Shown here piece after piece: positions 6,288 to 14,583 of a stretch of 22,675 nucleotides of DNA. The position numbers and the translations under genes are program-made. A model generated the notes under the pieces. It saw only the letters and a program-made list of their open reading frames with translations, made no database searches and had not been told where the DNA came from. Source of the DNA: Candidatus Nomurabacteria bacterium (GTDB lineage: Bacteria > Patescibacteriota > Saccharimonadia > Saccharimonadales > Saccharimonadaceae); contig JAISDN010000002.1 in assembly GCA_031264785.1 (NCBI GenBank), forward strand, positions 1 to 22,675, written 5' to 3'. The first letter of the stretch is position 1. Every line of letters starts with the position of its first letter.

Positions 6288-7927
6288 GAAAGTTTATAAA
6301 TCTTAGTATTGCAATATTGATCGTCTTTATCGGCGTTTTTAGTGTTTTTCAGCCCGAAGTCCAAACCGCCGAAGCCGCCAACGCCAAGAACTTTAACGCC
6401 GGGAACATTATTTCCGATGCGGTCTTCACTAATAATAGCGCCATGACGGCGGCTCAGATTCAGGATTTTTTGAATAAGCAAAACTCGGTTTGTTTGAAGA
6501 GCAAGACTTGGCTCGGTCTTTATGATGTTAATAAAAACGGTCTGGTCGAGGATAAAACCAAAGACGAACAATACGGCGGCTCGACTGGTAAAAAAACTAT
6601 GACTTCGGCCCAGCTGATCAAGGCGGCGGCCGATATTTACAGGATTAATCCGCAAGTTATTTTGGTAATGTTGCAAAAAGAAACCAGCATGTTGACCACC
6701 ACAGACTGCGCTGCTTGGCGATATCAGTCGGCGCTGGGCGCAGGCATTCCGGATTCTGGCTCGAAAGACCCTGACGCTACCAAAAGCTTTGTGTCACAAA
6801 TCGATTACGGTACTAGTTATCTGCGGACCTATCTGACAGCCATGGGGAAAATTGGCACAAAGGGCTACACTTACCCTTATTCCCACCGTGTTGGCAGTAA
6901 CAAAATTAAATATCATCCGACCTCCAGCTGCGGCACCAAAACCGTCAATATCGCCAATCAAGCCACCGCCGCATTGTATATTTATACGCCTTATACGCCA
7001 GACCAGAAAGCGCTTGACGCTGGTTATGGCACGGGCGGCAGTTGTTCATCTTACGGCAATCGTAATTTTTATCTGTTTTTTGTAGACTATTTTGGGTCGG
7101 CCAGTTACACCGTTGGCAGCAAATTTACTAGTAAGTACAATTCGGCTGGTGGTGCCAGCGCCTTGGGATTGCCAACTAGCAACCAAGCCTGCGGGTTGAA
7201 AGATGGCGGTTGTTTTCAAATGTTTGAAAAAGTTGGAATGTATTGGTCGTCCAAAACTGGCGCGTGGACAAATAAAGGCGCGATTCGAGCGCGCTTTTCG
7301 GCATTGAAATGGGAAAATGGCTTTTTGGGTTATCCGGCTAGCGACGAGGCTTGTGGATTGAAAGATGGCGGCTGCTATCAGCGTTTTCAAGACGGGAAAA
7401 TCTATTGGACAAGCAAAACCGGCGCGTGGGACGTGCATGGTGGTATTCGCGGACGTTGGGATAAGTTAAAATGGGAAAATGGCATTTTGGGTTATCCAAC
7501 ATCTGGCGAAATTAAGTCCGCCAGTGGCGTTTATCAAAAGTTTCAAAAGGGTGTAATGATTTGGTCCAGCAAGACCGGCGCTTGGGAACAGCCAGCCGGC
7601 GCGATCCGCGACCGTTACGGTAAATTAAATTACGAGCACGGCAAATTGGGCTATCCCAACGGCGCATATACCTGCAAAGATTCGACACATTGTTATCAAT
7701 CTTATCAAAATGGCGTGATTATTTGGTCAAAGAAAACCGGCGCGTGGGAAATGTTTAAGGGCCAGATCCGCAATAAATACGCCAGTTTGGGCTATGAGCA
7801 TGGCAAATTGGGCTATCCAACTGCAGCCGAAGCCAAAACCGCCAGTGGCACCAGCATTTATCAGCAATTTGAAAACGGTCGAATTTATTACAGCGCGGCG
7901 CGCGGCGCTTGGGTGGAATATAAATAA
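6284..7927 (+). CDS. Secreted transglycosylase-like protein with five LGFP repeats
   Basis: A 547-aa exported protein. The signal peptide spans residues 1-32 (cleavage near AEAANA). Residues about 36-275 resemble the N-terminal module of actinobacterial 'hemagglutinin' and lysozyme-like proteins: FNAGNIISDAVF, then an ALIKAAAD-like helix and INPQVILVMLQKETS with Glu133 where a lytic transglycosylase would have its catalytic Glu; activity is not certain. Residues about 286-547 hold five LGFP repeats (LGLP 294, LGYP 348, 402, 455, 509), each with an aromatic G-x-I-Y/I-W-S...TGAW block. LGFP repeats are known from corynebacterial and mycobacterial envelope proteins, where they are thought to bind the cell wall. 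GGAG at 6275-6278 and an ATGA overlap couple it to the upstream gene. It could act on the cell's own wall or that of an actinobacterial host (inference). Confidence 0.88.
   Translation: MRKFINLSIAILIVFIGVFSVFQPEVQTAEAANAKNFNAGNIISDAVFTNNSAMTAAQIQDFLNKQNSVCLKSKTWLGLYDVNKNGLVEDKTKDEQYGGSTGKKTMTSAQLIKAAADIYRINPQVILVMLQKETSMLTTTDCAAWRYQSALGAGIPDSGSKDPDATKSFVSQIDYGTSYLRTYLTAMGKIGTKGYTYPYSHRVGSNKIKYHPTSSCGTKTVNIANQATAALYIYTPYTPDQKALDAGYGTGGSCSSYGNRNFYLFFVDYFGSASYTVGSKFTSKYNSAGGASALGLPTSNQACGLKDGGCFQMFEKVGMYWSSKTGAWTNKGAIRARFSALKWENGFLGYPASDEACGLKDGGCYQRFQDGKIYWTSKTGAWDVHGGIRGRWDKLKWENGILGYPTSGEIKSASGVYQKFQKGVMIWSSKTGAWEQPAGAIRDRYGKLNYEHGKLGYPNGAYTCKDSTHCYQSYQNGVIIWSKKTGAWEMFKGQIRNKYASLGYEHGKLGYPTAAEAKTASGTSIYQQFENGRIYYSAARGAWVEYK
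7139..7924 (+). repeat. Five LGFP repeats in the secreted protein gene
   Basis: Codons 286-547 encode five units of about 50-54 aa. The copies share stretches such as CGLKDGGC (twice), KWENGxLGYP (twice) and YEHGKLGYP (twice), pointing to duplication within the gene. Confidence 0.85.
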
Positions 7928-7930
7928 AAT

Positions 7931-9004
7931 TTAGCTAATTTGATCACGCAAGATTTCGACCGTTTCGGTCAAGGCTTGTTTGATTGGATACATCGCTGTC
8001 CAACCTAATTTTTTCAGTTTTGTTGAATCTAGTAAAGCTTTAACAATCACCGAAAATCCAGCCTGTTCGACTCGATTCGGCAATTCGAATTTAACTTTTA
8101 CGTTATTGCTTTGAGCTAGCATCTCAGCATAGCCTTTCAACGATACGACTTCATCGTTTGCAATATTATAAGCCTCACCTTTAACACCTTTTGATAAAAG
8201 CAGCAAAATGGCACTAGCCGCGTCCATCACATAGACATACGAGTATTCCTGTTTACCTTCGGATTTAAGAATAATGTCTTCACCCTTAATCGCCGATCGT
8301 ATAAATTGAGATGTTCCTTTTGAGTCGTCTGGCTTGATTGTTGGACCCAAAATACGACCAAGTCGGGCAATGACAATATCAAGCTTCTTCTCTTCAATAT
8401 AAGCTTGTGCTAGGGCCTCAGCCAGACGCTTTGACTCTGTATAGCCCGATCGTAGTGCATTACAATTAATATAACCGCAATAATCTTCAGAAAACGCAGT
8501 GGCGTCGCCGCGGTTTTCACCATAGATTTCTGAGCTAGACAGAAATACGACCCGTTTAGTTTGACTTTTACTAGCTAGTTCAAAAATATTTTGCGAACCG
8601 CTAATATTGGTTGAAATTGTTTCAATCGGCTTGGTGGCATATAAAATCGGGTGGGTGTTACTAGCTCCTTGGATTATGAAATCAATCTTTTTTGGTGTAT
8701 TTTGTGGTGTCTTTTGTGGTGTCTTATTATTTATATCCCACTCCACTATACGAAAAAGCGGATTATCTTTGTATGCGGCAAAATACCGTTCAGCCGACCT
8801 AGCGTTGCGGGTTGTGATGTGAATTTGAATATTACTTTTAAAGACTTCGTTCATGAACATTAAAGTGTCCACCAAGACCGTGCCGATCAAGCCAGTTGCG
8901 CCGGTGACTAAGAAACTTGAATCATCTAATTCATTCCTATCAAAGCTGGTGTTCTCGGCAATTCTTTTAATCGCTGATTGGTATTTTTCGTGATTACTAA
9001 ACAT
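7931..9004 (-). CDS. Extended SDR (NAD-dependent epimerase/dehydratase family)
   Basis: A 357-aa cytoplasmic Rossmann-fold enzyme acting on a nucleotide-activated sugar or polyol. The nucleotide-binding motif is GATGLIG (residues 35-41), the catalytic Tyr-x3-Lys is at 188-192 (YTESK) and the Ser is in FLSSSEIYG. It is the last gene of the polymer operon, with its start overlapping the cytidylyltransferase gene by 8 bases and a GGGGAG ribosome binding site. That pairing suggests it modifies or makes the alcohol precursor. In Haemophilus Acs1/Bcs1 an IspD-like domain is fused to an SDR-type ribulose-5-phosphate reductase, but the subfamily here looks more like sugar epimerases/dehydratases, so the exact reaction is open. 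The loop at residues 94-105 contains a 12-bp tandem repeat (TPQK/TPQN/TPKK). Confidence 0.85.
   Translation of the reverse strand: MFSNHEKYQSAIKRIAENTSFDRNELDDSSFLVTGATGLIGTVLVDTLMFMNEVFKSNIQIHITTRNARSAERYFAAYKDNPLFRIVEWDINNKTPQKTPQNTPKKIDFIIQGASNTHPILYATKPIETISTNISGSQNIFELASKSQTKRVVFLSSSEIYGENRGDATAFSEDYCGYINCNALRSGYTESKRLAEALAQAYIEEKKLDIVIARLGRILGPTIKPDDSKGTSQFIRSAIKGEDIILKSEGKQEYSYVYVMDAASAILLLLSKGVKGEAYNIANDEVVSLKGYAEMLAQSNNVKVKFELPNRVEQAGFSVIVKALLDSTKLKKLGWTAMYPIKQALTETVEILRDQIS
8688..8723 (-). repeat. In-frame 12-bp tandem repeat inside the SDR gene
   Basis: Two perfect copies of TTTTGTGGTGTC (plus strand, 8700-8711 and 8712-8723) and one copy with two mismatches (8688-8699). They encode KTPQ-KTPQ-NTPK in a surface loop between two core strands. 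The unit is a multiple of 3, so changes in copy number would lengthen or shorten the loop without breaking the frame. Confidence 0.85.
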
Positions 9005-9698
9005 CGTCTCCCCTTTCTAAATAAGCTTTAAAAAGTGTCAGGTCGTCTGGTTCGGTAATTTTGAAGTTAATTGGTGAACCTTCCGATAAATATATTTTGC
9101 GCTTAAGATTAACCGCCCCATCGACGGCCGCAACTGGTGAAAATCCTTTTTGGCGATTTTTTTCAAAAATTTCCACAACTTCAGCATATTTGAAAACATG
9201 GGGCGTTTGAGTCCGCTTGATTGCGTCACGATCCAAAATCTTGGTCGCGAAAGAACTCTTGGTTGTGGCTTCTAAAACGACTTCGTTGGTGGGAATGGCA
9301 GCAACTGCGTTGCCATTTTTCTTGCAGCATTTAACGGCGTCTTCAATATTTTGACAAGTCACCAGCGGCCGGTTACCGTCATGGACGATGATAATATCGT
9401 CACTTTTTATTTTGTCTTTAAGATATATTAAGCCATTCATTATGGAGTCTGGTCCGGTTTGGCCGTTGTCGACAATTGAATCAACTTTGCTAATCTTGTG
9501 CAGCGCAATATAACCTTTCAATATCGGTTGCCACTCTTTCAAACAGGGCACGACAATTTTGTCGACAGCGCCACAGCTCTGAAACTTTTTCAAAGTGTAA
9601 ATAATAATGGGAATCTCGTTCACAGTGATAAATTGTTTTGGAACTTCACTTTTCATGCGCGAGCCGACTCCGCCAGCAGTTACAATTGCTACGTTCAT
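8997..9698 (-). CDS. IspD/TarI-family cytidylyltransferase
   Basis: A 233-aa enzyme that couples CTP to an alcohol phosphate. The N-terminal CTP-binding motif is TAGGVGSRMKSEVPKQF (residues 7-23); HDGNRPLVT and the C-terminal KITEPDDLTLF are also typical of the IspD/TarI family. The operon contains CDP-alcohol phosphotransferases (TagF-like), so a TarI-like role producing CDP-ribitol or a related CDP-polyol for the polymer is preferred over methylerythritol-phosphate cytidylyltransferase (IspD). Sequence alone does not settle this. The ATG at 9698 follows GGAGG embedded in the end of the upstream gene (9-base spacing), and its 3' end overlaps the SDR gene by 8 bases. Confidence 0.85.
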   Translation of the reverse strand: MNVAIVTAGGVGSRMKSEVPKQFITVNEIPIIIYTLKKFQSCGAVDKIVVPCLKEWQPILKGYIALHKISKVDSIVDNGQTGPDSIMNGLIYLKDKIKSDDIIIVHDGNRPLVTCQNIEDAVKCCKKNGNAVAAIPTNEVVLEATTKSSFATKILDRDAIKRTQTPHVFKYAEVVEIFEKNRQKGFSPVAAVDGAVNLKRKIYLSEGSPINFKITEPDDLTLFKAYLERGDDV

Positions 9699-9699
9699 A

Positions 9700-10992
9700 T
9701 TATTTTTCCTCCTTATTTAATTTACTATTATCAATTTCAAGTAGCGCCTCATAAATCCGTTTGGAACTTTTTCCATCACGTAGTGGAAAGAATTTTTCAA
9801 CTTTGTTTTGATACTTTTTTTGCATTTTGGCACCGTTATGGATATAAGAAATTATTTGATAAACAGTCTCTTCGACATTTTTCGTGATTGGGCCAAAGGC
9901 ATGTTTTTCCCAACTGAAATTACTTTTTTCATGATAATGACCACCGTTTTCGACATGTTTTTTGTCGAATTGAGAATAAACCACTGGCTTCATTTGATAG
10001 CCAAAATCCGAGTGTACACCCGAATAATCCGTTACCATAATGGCGGAGGTTTTAAATAAGTTTATATAATCATGTGGCGGTTTTAGCACTTCAACTAAAT
10101 CGCTAGCACTATTTTTAAAATCTATATATTGAGCAAAGAAGACCGGATGAATCAAGAACTTCAGCTTATAATTATTTTCTTCAACCGCTGCTAATAATTT
10201 TTTATTTTTCAAAAGTGAGTTATAAAACTTAAAGTAATCACTGTTTTTGAAATCTTCGTTATAATACCACTGGTCAATATGCTTTGGATCTTTCTCCCCT
10301 TCCAAACTGGAGCGCCACGTTGGAACGATTAAGACGATTTTTTCAGGCTTCTTTGAATTGAGTAGCGCGTCAAGTCTGGGATGACCTGTGAGTCTAGCCT
10401 CCTCATGCACATAATCATATCTTTTTATTTTTTTAACGTCTTTCTGTTCGATACTAGAGGCCATTGTAAACAGTCGAGCATCTTTGTTAAATCCGCCGTG
10501 GGCTTTAGAAAAATCCCCCATCATGACGCCATGCTCTAAATAGACAAAATCGTATTTCATCAGACCGGCAATATAAGGTTGGTTTTCGGCAAATATATAA
10601 ATCCGGCCGCGGTCGGTATAGGCAGCAACCACCTTGCTAGCTTTCAGGAATAACAATTTGTGTCTGAATGAGCCAAACGCACAGACCGGGTATTTTTTTG
10701 ACTTAAGTTCGCGATAGGCCTGACTTTTCCGGCTGATTACAAATATTGGTTTTATCCGGTTTAATTTATTGGCCAATTTTTGAGTAGCTGCATAATGATA
10801 AAAATTATAACCGTTATCGGTGGCCGATATTAGCCGGTCGGATATTAACCAAACTTTATTCTTAGATTTATGATTCACTATTAGACAGGTCAACCTCCAC
10901 AATGCAGCCATCAGTTTCTTTTGCTGAATCATTCTGACAGCAACATGGCATTCGGCTTTGAGGTTTTTTAAAGGACTTTGCTCGGTCAACAA
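9700..10992 (-). CDS. CDP-glycerol glycerophosphotransferase (TagB/TagF-like), C-terminal part of a gene split by a homopolymer frameshift
   Basis: This part carries the GT-B phosphotransferase domain that adds polyol-phosphate units from a CDP-polyol: VWLISDR, FGSFRHKLLFLKA, YLEHGVMMGD (LQHG-like motif), FLIHP, VTDYSGVHSDFGY and KPVVYSQFD. The coordinates use a TTG at 10992, the only plausible start. However, the same frame is open without ATG or GTG all the way up to 11124, immediately next to a C9 tract. The extra upstream codons (YSRKSYKIKHL...FRLTGYIDGN) match the linker seen in the paralogous enzyme at 11792-14575. It is therefore almost certainly the second half of one 698-aa enzyme whose frame is broken at 11125-11133. 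In the present state full-length protein would need slippage at the tract. Stop and SD overlap with the next gene suggest a continuous operon. Confidence 0.88.
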   Translation of the reverse strand: MLTEQSPLKNLKAECHVAVRMIQQKKLMAALWRLTCLIVNHKSKNKVWLISDRLISATDNGYNFYHYAATQKLANKLNRIKPIFVISRKSQAYRELKSKKYPVCAFGSFRHKLLFLKASKVVAAYTDRGRIYIFAENQPYIAGLMKYDFVYLEHGVMMGDFSKAHGGFNKDARLFTMASSIEQKDVKKIKRYDYVHEEARLTGHPRLDALLNSKKPEKIVLIVPTWRSSLEGEKDPKHIDQWYYNEDFKNSDYFKFYNSLLKNKKLLAAVEENNYKLKFLIHPVFFAQYIDFKNSASDLVEVLKPPHDYINLFKTSAIMVTDYSGVHSDFGYQMKPVVYSQFDKKHVENGGHYHEKSNFSWEKHAFGPITKNVEETVYQIISYIHNGAKMQKKYQNKVEKFFPLRDGKSSKRIYEALLEIDNSKLNKEEK

Positions 10993-11099
10993 AAAATACC
11001 TGTCCTTGAATTTGCGTAGTAGATATTTGTCTAAGAGGCGGTAATTTCCGTCGATATATCCCGTCAGTCGAAATAGGTTGCCTTTTTCGACTAGATGTT

Positions 11100-11795
11100 T
11101 TATTTTATAAGATTTTCTACTATAGGGGGGGGGCGGAAAATACAGAATTCTATTGGCGTATCGAGGATTTTTTTGATCGGCAGTCCGACCGTAGCGTATA
11201 TTAAATCTTGTGGTTGCGAGTCAAAAAAGCTCTTACTGTTTTCTTTAAAAACTTTTTTAACAGGATAAGTTTCTTCACCAACAGATGCACAAATTTTTAC
11301 ATCGCCCGACAAAGGAAAATCATAAGTTAGGCGGAGAATCAATTTCTCTTGTTCAACGTTCGCCGTGTGAAAAACCAAAGATGGGTTATTAGAAAAATCA
11401 AATAACTTCAGTTTTTTAAAAACTAAGAGGCCGTCTTCGGAAATGGTGGCTTGTTTTATAATGTCTTTTTGATATTTGAAAGATAGAAATAAAATTTTCA
11501 ACCTAGAAAACTGCCGCTGGTTACATTTTGTGTATCTTGGCATATTTTCAATTAGATTATCCTCTACTTGTTTCAAAATTTGTGATAATTTTTTAATATA
11601 TCCCCTAGCCAATGATCCGTCATTGCCGCATAAAGATAGCAAATCATTGCTCACAAAAATCCGCTGCAGCGTTTCCAGAATTTCTGTTTTGTCGTCAGTT
11701 GATAATTCTTTTTTGGCAAAGCGATCAACTAAGCTGTTGACCTCATCAATGGTAATCTGTGCTTTAGTTTTGTTATTATTAAACAGCCCAATCAT
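11100..11795 (-). CDS. N-terminal part of the split TagF-like enzyme (helical + beta-rich accessory region)
   Basis: A 231-codon frame beginning MIGLFNNNK at 11795, coupled by ATGA to the large upstream gene. Residues about 15-120 look helical, and about 121-220 are beta-rich (LFDFSNNPSLVFH, LILRLTYDFPLSG, PIEFCIFR), comparable in position and pattern to residues 350-450 of the GT2-TagF paralogue upstream. The frame passes a run of nine C (three Pro codons) and then ends after seven codons (IVENLIK). Adding one C or deleting two joins it exactly to the downstream phosphotransferase frame (total 699 codons with one added C). It is best read as the first half of a phase-variable, pseudogenised or mis-assembled gene rather than an independent protein. 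Confidence 0.8.
   Translation of the reverse strand: MIGLFNNNKTKAQITIDEVNSLVDRFAKKELSTDDKTEILETLQRIFVSNDLLSLCGNDGSLARGYIKKLSQILKQVEDNLIENMPRYTKCNQRQFSRLKILFLSFKYQKDIIKQATISEDGLLVFKKLKLFDFSNNPSLVFHTANVEQEKLILRLTYDFPLSGDVKICASVGEETYPVKKVFKENSKSFFDSQPQDLIYATVGLPIKKILDTPIEFCIFRPPPIVENLIK
11125..11133 (-). repeat. C9 homopolymer at the frame break of the TagF-like gene
   Basis: There are nine G on the plus strand (nine C in the coding strand). It is one of only two G/C runs this long in the window. Ten or seven bases would fuse the N-part (11100-11795) and C-part (9700-11124) into one frame; nine leaves them separate (OFF state). Confidence 0.9.
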
Positions 11796-14575
11796 AACTT
11801 CACAATCCCCTTGTAGACTCTCCGGCAGTTTTTTCGATCGCGAAAAGCAAAGAAATTATCTACGCGTTTTTGATATTTTGGTGACATTTTGCAGCCATTT
11901 TTAATAATTTTAACGATTTCCTTAACGGACGATTCGTAATCTGGACAAGCTGGACCAAAACCATCTTTTTTATGCTCAAAATAACCTTTTTTCTGTATAT
12001 GTGAATCGAAAATTTTGTCTATATCAAAAAGTGTATAGATAATTGGTTTTTTCAAATAGCTAAAATCGAACGCTACGCTCGAAAGATCCGTCACCAAAAT
12101 ATTACCTTCACGAAAAGCGGTTTTGTAATCATAAGGAAAAGCTTTTGTGTAAAAATATTCATTGCTGACGAAATCGTTAATTTGCTCACTAAAAGCCGGG
12201 TGAAGATAAAGTTCACCGACCATATTGGCATTTTTCAAAGCTTCAAGCAGCCGCGGATCGTTCATTAGACCGTTATAAAATTTGTAATATTCCGTCTGTT
12301 TAAAAGTTTCTGAACGTCGCCTAATGCCACTCATACCTTTTGCATTCTCCGCTAACAGATTCGCCCGCCAAGATGGAGCTAAAATCAATTTGTTCTTCGG
12401 ATCACTGGTTAGTAAATCGTATCTTGGCAAACCGCTCAGCAACACATTGGCCGGTTCATAATAATATGGATATTCCAAAACCGAAGCGCGCTCGCGTTTG
12501 GTGCTGGTGACAAAAATTTTAATGTTTTTATTATAGCGATTCAGCCAATCCGACATATCTTGATTAATTATGCCGTGCTGCAAAAAGACAAAATTAAAAT
12601 TATATAAATCGCAAAAATGATTCCAGCGATATAAAAATGGATTGACCACATAATCATCGGCGTGCGATGATATCACGTTTTTGGCCAGCAGAAATTTGAT
12701 TTTATATTTCAAACTTCTAAGATTCAAAACTTTGCCAATTTTTTTCAAACGTTTATAGTCAACAGATTTTTTATCAACCACAAAATAAACGTCGGCTTTG
12801 GGGTTTTCATTTTTGGCAATATATTTAAATAAGGCTTCGCCGTTGTCACCGGCTACACCGCCACGGTCGGAAATCAGCCAAATTGGCTGGTGCTTTTTGT
12901 CCACCGCACGAAAATAGAAACTGCGCACAAAAATATCAATAACCGCAAAAAACATGGCGCGTAGAGCTAGGCCGACCGCAATCACGACGGTTTTTATTAT
13001 GCTAATTTTTGGGATAAATTTCATATTACTATTTAGCAGTCGCTTAACCATTCCAGCCGAGCGGCGTAACTGCCAATTTTTGGCGATTTGCAAGCGAAAT
13101 CGCGCTTCAAACTTGTACAAGTTTTGCGGATTATTTTCATGAACAAATAATTGGTTATTCTCTTTACGAATCAACCGATTTGCCCGAACAATATATTGTC
13201 TATTCAGATTTCCAAAACCGGTTTGACGTTTTGTAAAAATCGGTAGACTGATTTTTTCACCGGTAAAGGTTTCGAGAATATATTCAATTCTGTCGTTTTT
13301 AGCGACTTTTATGATAGATTCATACTCCTCATCACTCGAAAATTGGTCACCCAAAAACGAGCCTCTCTGCCGTTGCGCTCTTTCGATTGGCTTTAAATCA
13401 AACTGACCTTGTGAAGTTTTGATATAAAACTTATCGCGATTACTAACCGGAGAGTTTAAGGCGTAACCCTCAATTTTTAGCTGCCCATCGCCCAAATCGT
13501 GAATAAAGTCGAAGTTCGTAGAACAAGCGCTTTTGTCTTTTTTAACATTTAATAATAATGTGTCGTCGATATAATAAGCGCCATTTTTAAAGCTCAATTT
13601 TTTCTCATAATTCGATCCGTATTTTTTGCGTAGTAAAAATTGCTTAGTTGTGCAGTCTAAAGCACTTCCGGCTAGCACTTCGTCGTCAAGATAATCTAAC
13701 GTTTTGTATATGGCTTTTTTATAATCTTGCTCGGCTTTTTTTGACAGAACATCTTGCGATTCTTCCTCCGAAATCTTCCAACGCAAGTCGTTCATAATTT
13801 CCCACTGCGCAAACTTGTGTAAGTTTCCCTTGCCGTCTGACCACATTTTAATCTCGTCAGCATAAATAATTTCTGGCACCAAGTAATATCTTTTGTCAGT
13901 AATTTTCCGATCAATAGCCGAGGTTCCAGATTTTCGTTTTCGATAATAAGTGGCACTTTTTGACAGCGCGCCATAAGCTTTTTTCTTAGCTAACAACTGC
14001 ATTAAAAACTTCTGATCTTCCGAAATTGACAATCTTTTATCGAACTGTAAATCAGCTATGGCCGACCGCTTCATGACACAACTGTTTAAATGATAAATTG
14101 AAGCTTGTGGTTGTTTGTCCAAATCCAAAACCCTAGTTTTATGATATTTCCAATTCAAATAATGCGGCGAAAAACTACCCTCAAAATACATGATTTTACA
14201 GGCAACTAAGTCGACTTCCGCATCGTGTTCTTCAAAAAACTTTACAGCCTCTTTATAAAAATTCCGACTAACCAAATCATCACTATCCAAAAAATGTACA
14301 TACCGCCCGCGAGCTTTTTTCAGTCCATTATTACGAGCCACCGACACGCCAGCATTTTTCTGCTTAATATAAATCACATTTTCCGGATAACGATTTTTAT
14401 ATTCCAAACAAACCGCTTCTGAATCGTCTGGGCTGCCGTCGTTCACCAAAATAATTTCAACGTTTTCTCTAAAACCAATACTTTGCCAAACCACACTCTC
14501 TAAAGTTTCACGTAGGTAAGCCTCGACGTTATAGACGGGTACTACAACCGATATTAATTTTTTTTTCTCGCTCAT
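11792..14575 (-). CDS. GT2 glycosyltransferase fused to CDP-glycerol glycerophosphotransferase (TagF-like)
   Basis: A 927-aa polymerase-like enzyme. Residues about 7-240 form a GT2 domain: VVVPVYNVE, LVNDGSPDD, the metal-binding DSDD at 97-100 and SEDQKF at 185-190. Residues about 350-450 are a beta-rich middle domain. Residues about 563-927 are a GT-B glycerophosphotransferase: IWLISDR, LQHGI at 665-669, GLPRYD, LHP at 791-793, TDLSSVAFDFSYLKKPIIY. Such fusions build polymers alternating sugar and polyol phosphate on the cytoplasmic membrane face; a hydrophobic basic segment near 525-552 may help membrane association. It is the first gene of the operon, with an extended -10 8 bases from the ATG and no ribosome binding site. 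Codons 4-6 form an A9 run. It overlaps the next gene by ATGA. Confidence 0.92.
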   Translation of the reverse strand: MSEKKKLISVVVPVYNVEAYLRETLESVVWQSIGFRENVEIILVNDGSPDDSEAVCLEYKNRYPENVIYIKQKNAGVSVARNNGLKKARGRYVHFLDSDDLVSRNFYKEAVKFFEEHDAEVDLVACKIMYFEGSFSPHYLNWKYHKTRVLDLDKQPQASIYHLNSCVMKRSAIADLQFDKRLSISEDQKFLMQLLAKKKAYGALSKSATYYRKRKSGTSAIDRKITDKRYYLVPEIIYADEIKMWSDGKGNLHKFAQWEIMNDLRWKISEEESQDVLSKKAEQDYKKAIYKTLDYLDDEVLAGSALDCTTKQFLLRKKYGSNYEKKLSFKNGAYYIDDTLLLNVKKDKSACSTNFDFIHDLGDGQLKIEGYALNSPVSNRDKFYIKTSQGQFDLKPIERAQRQRGSFLGDQFSSDEEYESIIKVAKNDRIEYILETFTGEKISLPIFTKRQTGFGNLNRQYIVRANRLIRKENNQLFVHENNPQNLYKFEARFRLQIAKNWQLRRSAGMVKRLLNSNMKFIPKISIIKTVVIAVGLALRAMFFAVIDIFVRSFYFRAVDKKHQPIWLISDRGGVAGDNGEALFKYIAKNENPKADVYFVVDKKSVDYKRLKKIGKVLNLRSLKYKIKFLLAKNVISSHADDYVVNPFLYRWNHFCDLYNFNFVFLQHGIINQDMSDWLNRYNKNIKIFVTSTKRERASVLEYPYYYEPANVLLSGLPRYDLLTSDPKNKLILAPSWRANLLAENAKGMSGIRRRSETFKQTEYYKFYNGLMNDPRLLEALKNANMVGELYLHPAFSEQINDFVSNEYFYTKAFPYDYKTAFREGNILVTDLSSVAFDFSYLKKPIIYTLFDIDKIFDSHIQKKGYFEHKKDGFGPACPDYESSVKEIVKIIKNGCKMSPKYQKRVDNFFAFRDRKNCRRVYKGIVKL
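14558..14566 (-). repeat. A9 run at codons 4-6 of the GT2-TagF gene
   Basis: Three consecutive AAA codons (Lys4-6), in frame, right after a probable leaderless start. A run of this length can allow replication or transcription slippage, but A/T runs are less striking than the G/C runs in this window. Confidence 0.6.
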
Positions 14576-14583
14576 ATATGATT

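Noticed and set aside
7915..7945. Bidirectional terminator between the LGFP and SDR genes
   Set aside because: Only a short TTAGCTAA palindrome with mismatched AT flanks; no stable stem.
8688..8723. CRISPR-like or other mobile repeat
   Set aside because: The units are only 12 bp, directly adjacent with no spacers, and in frame inside an enzyme gene.
8997..9698. Assignment as IspD of the isoprenoid pathway
   Set aside because: The CDP-alcohol polymer context and overlap with an SDR gene favour a TarI-like role; the sequence alone is ambiguous, so no gene symbol was given.
9700..10992. Independent 430-aa phosphotransferase starting at TTG 10992
   Set aside because: The frame continues upstream to the C9 tract with codons resembling the paralogue's linker, so an independent TTG-initiated gene is less likely than a frameshifted one, although weak initiation there (AAGGA upstream) cannot be excluded.
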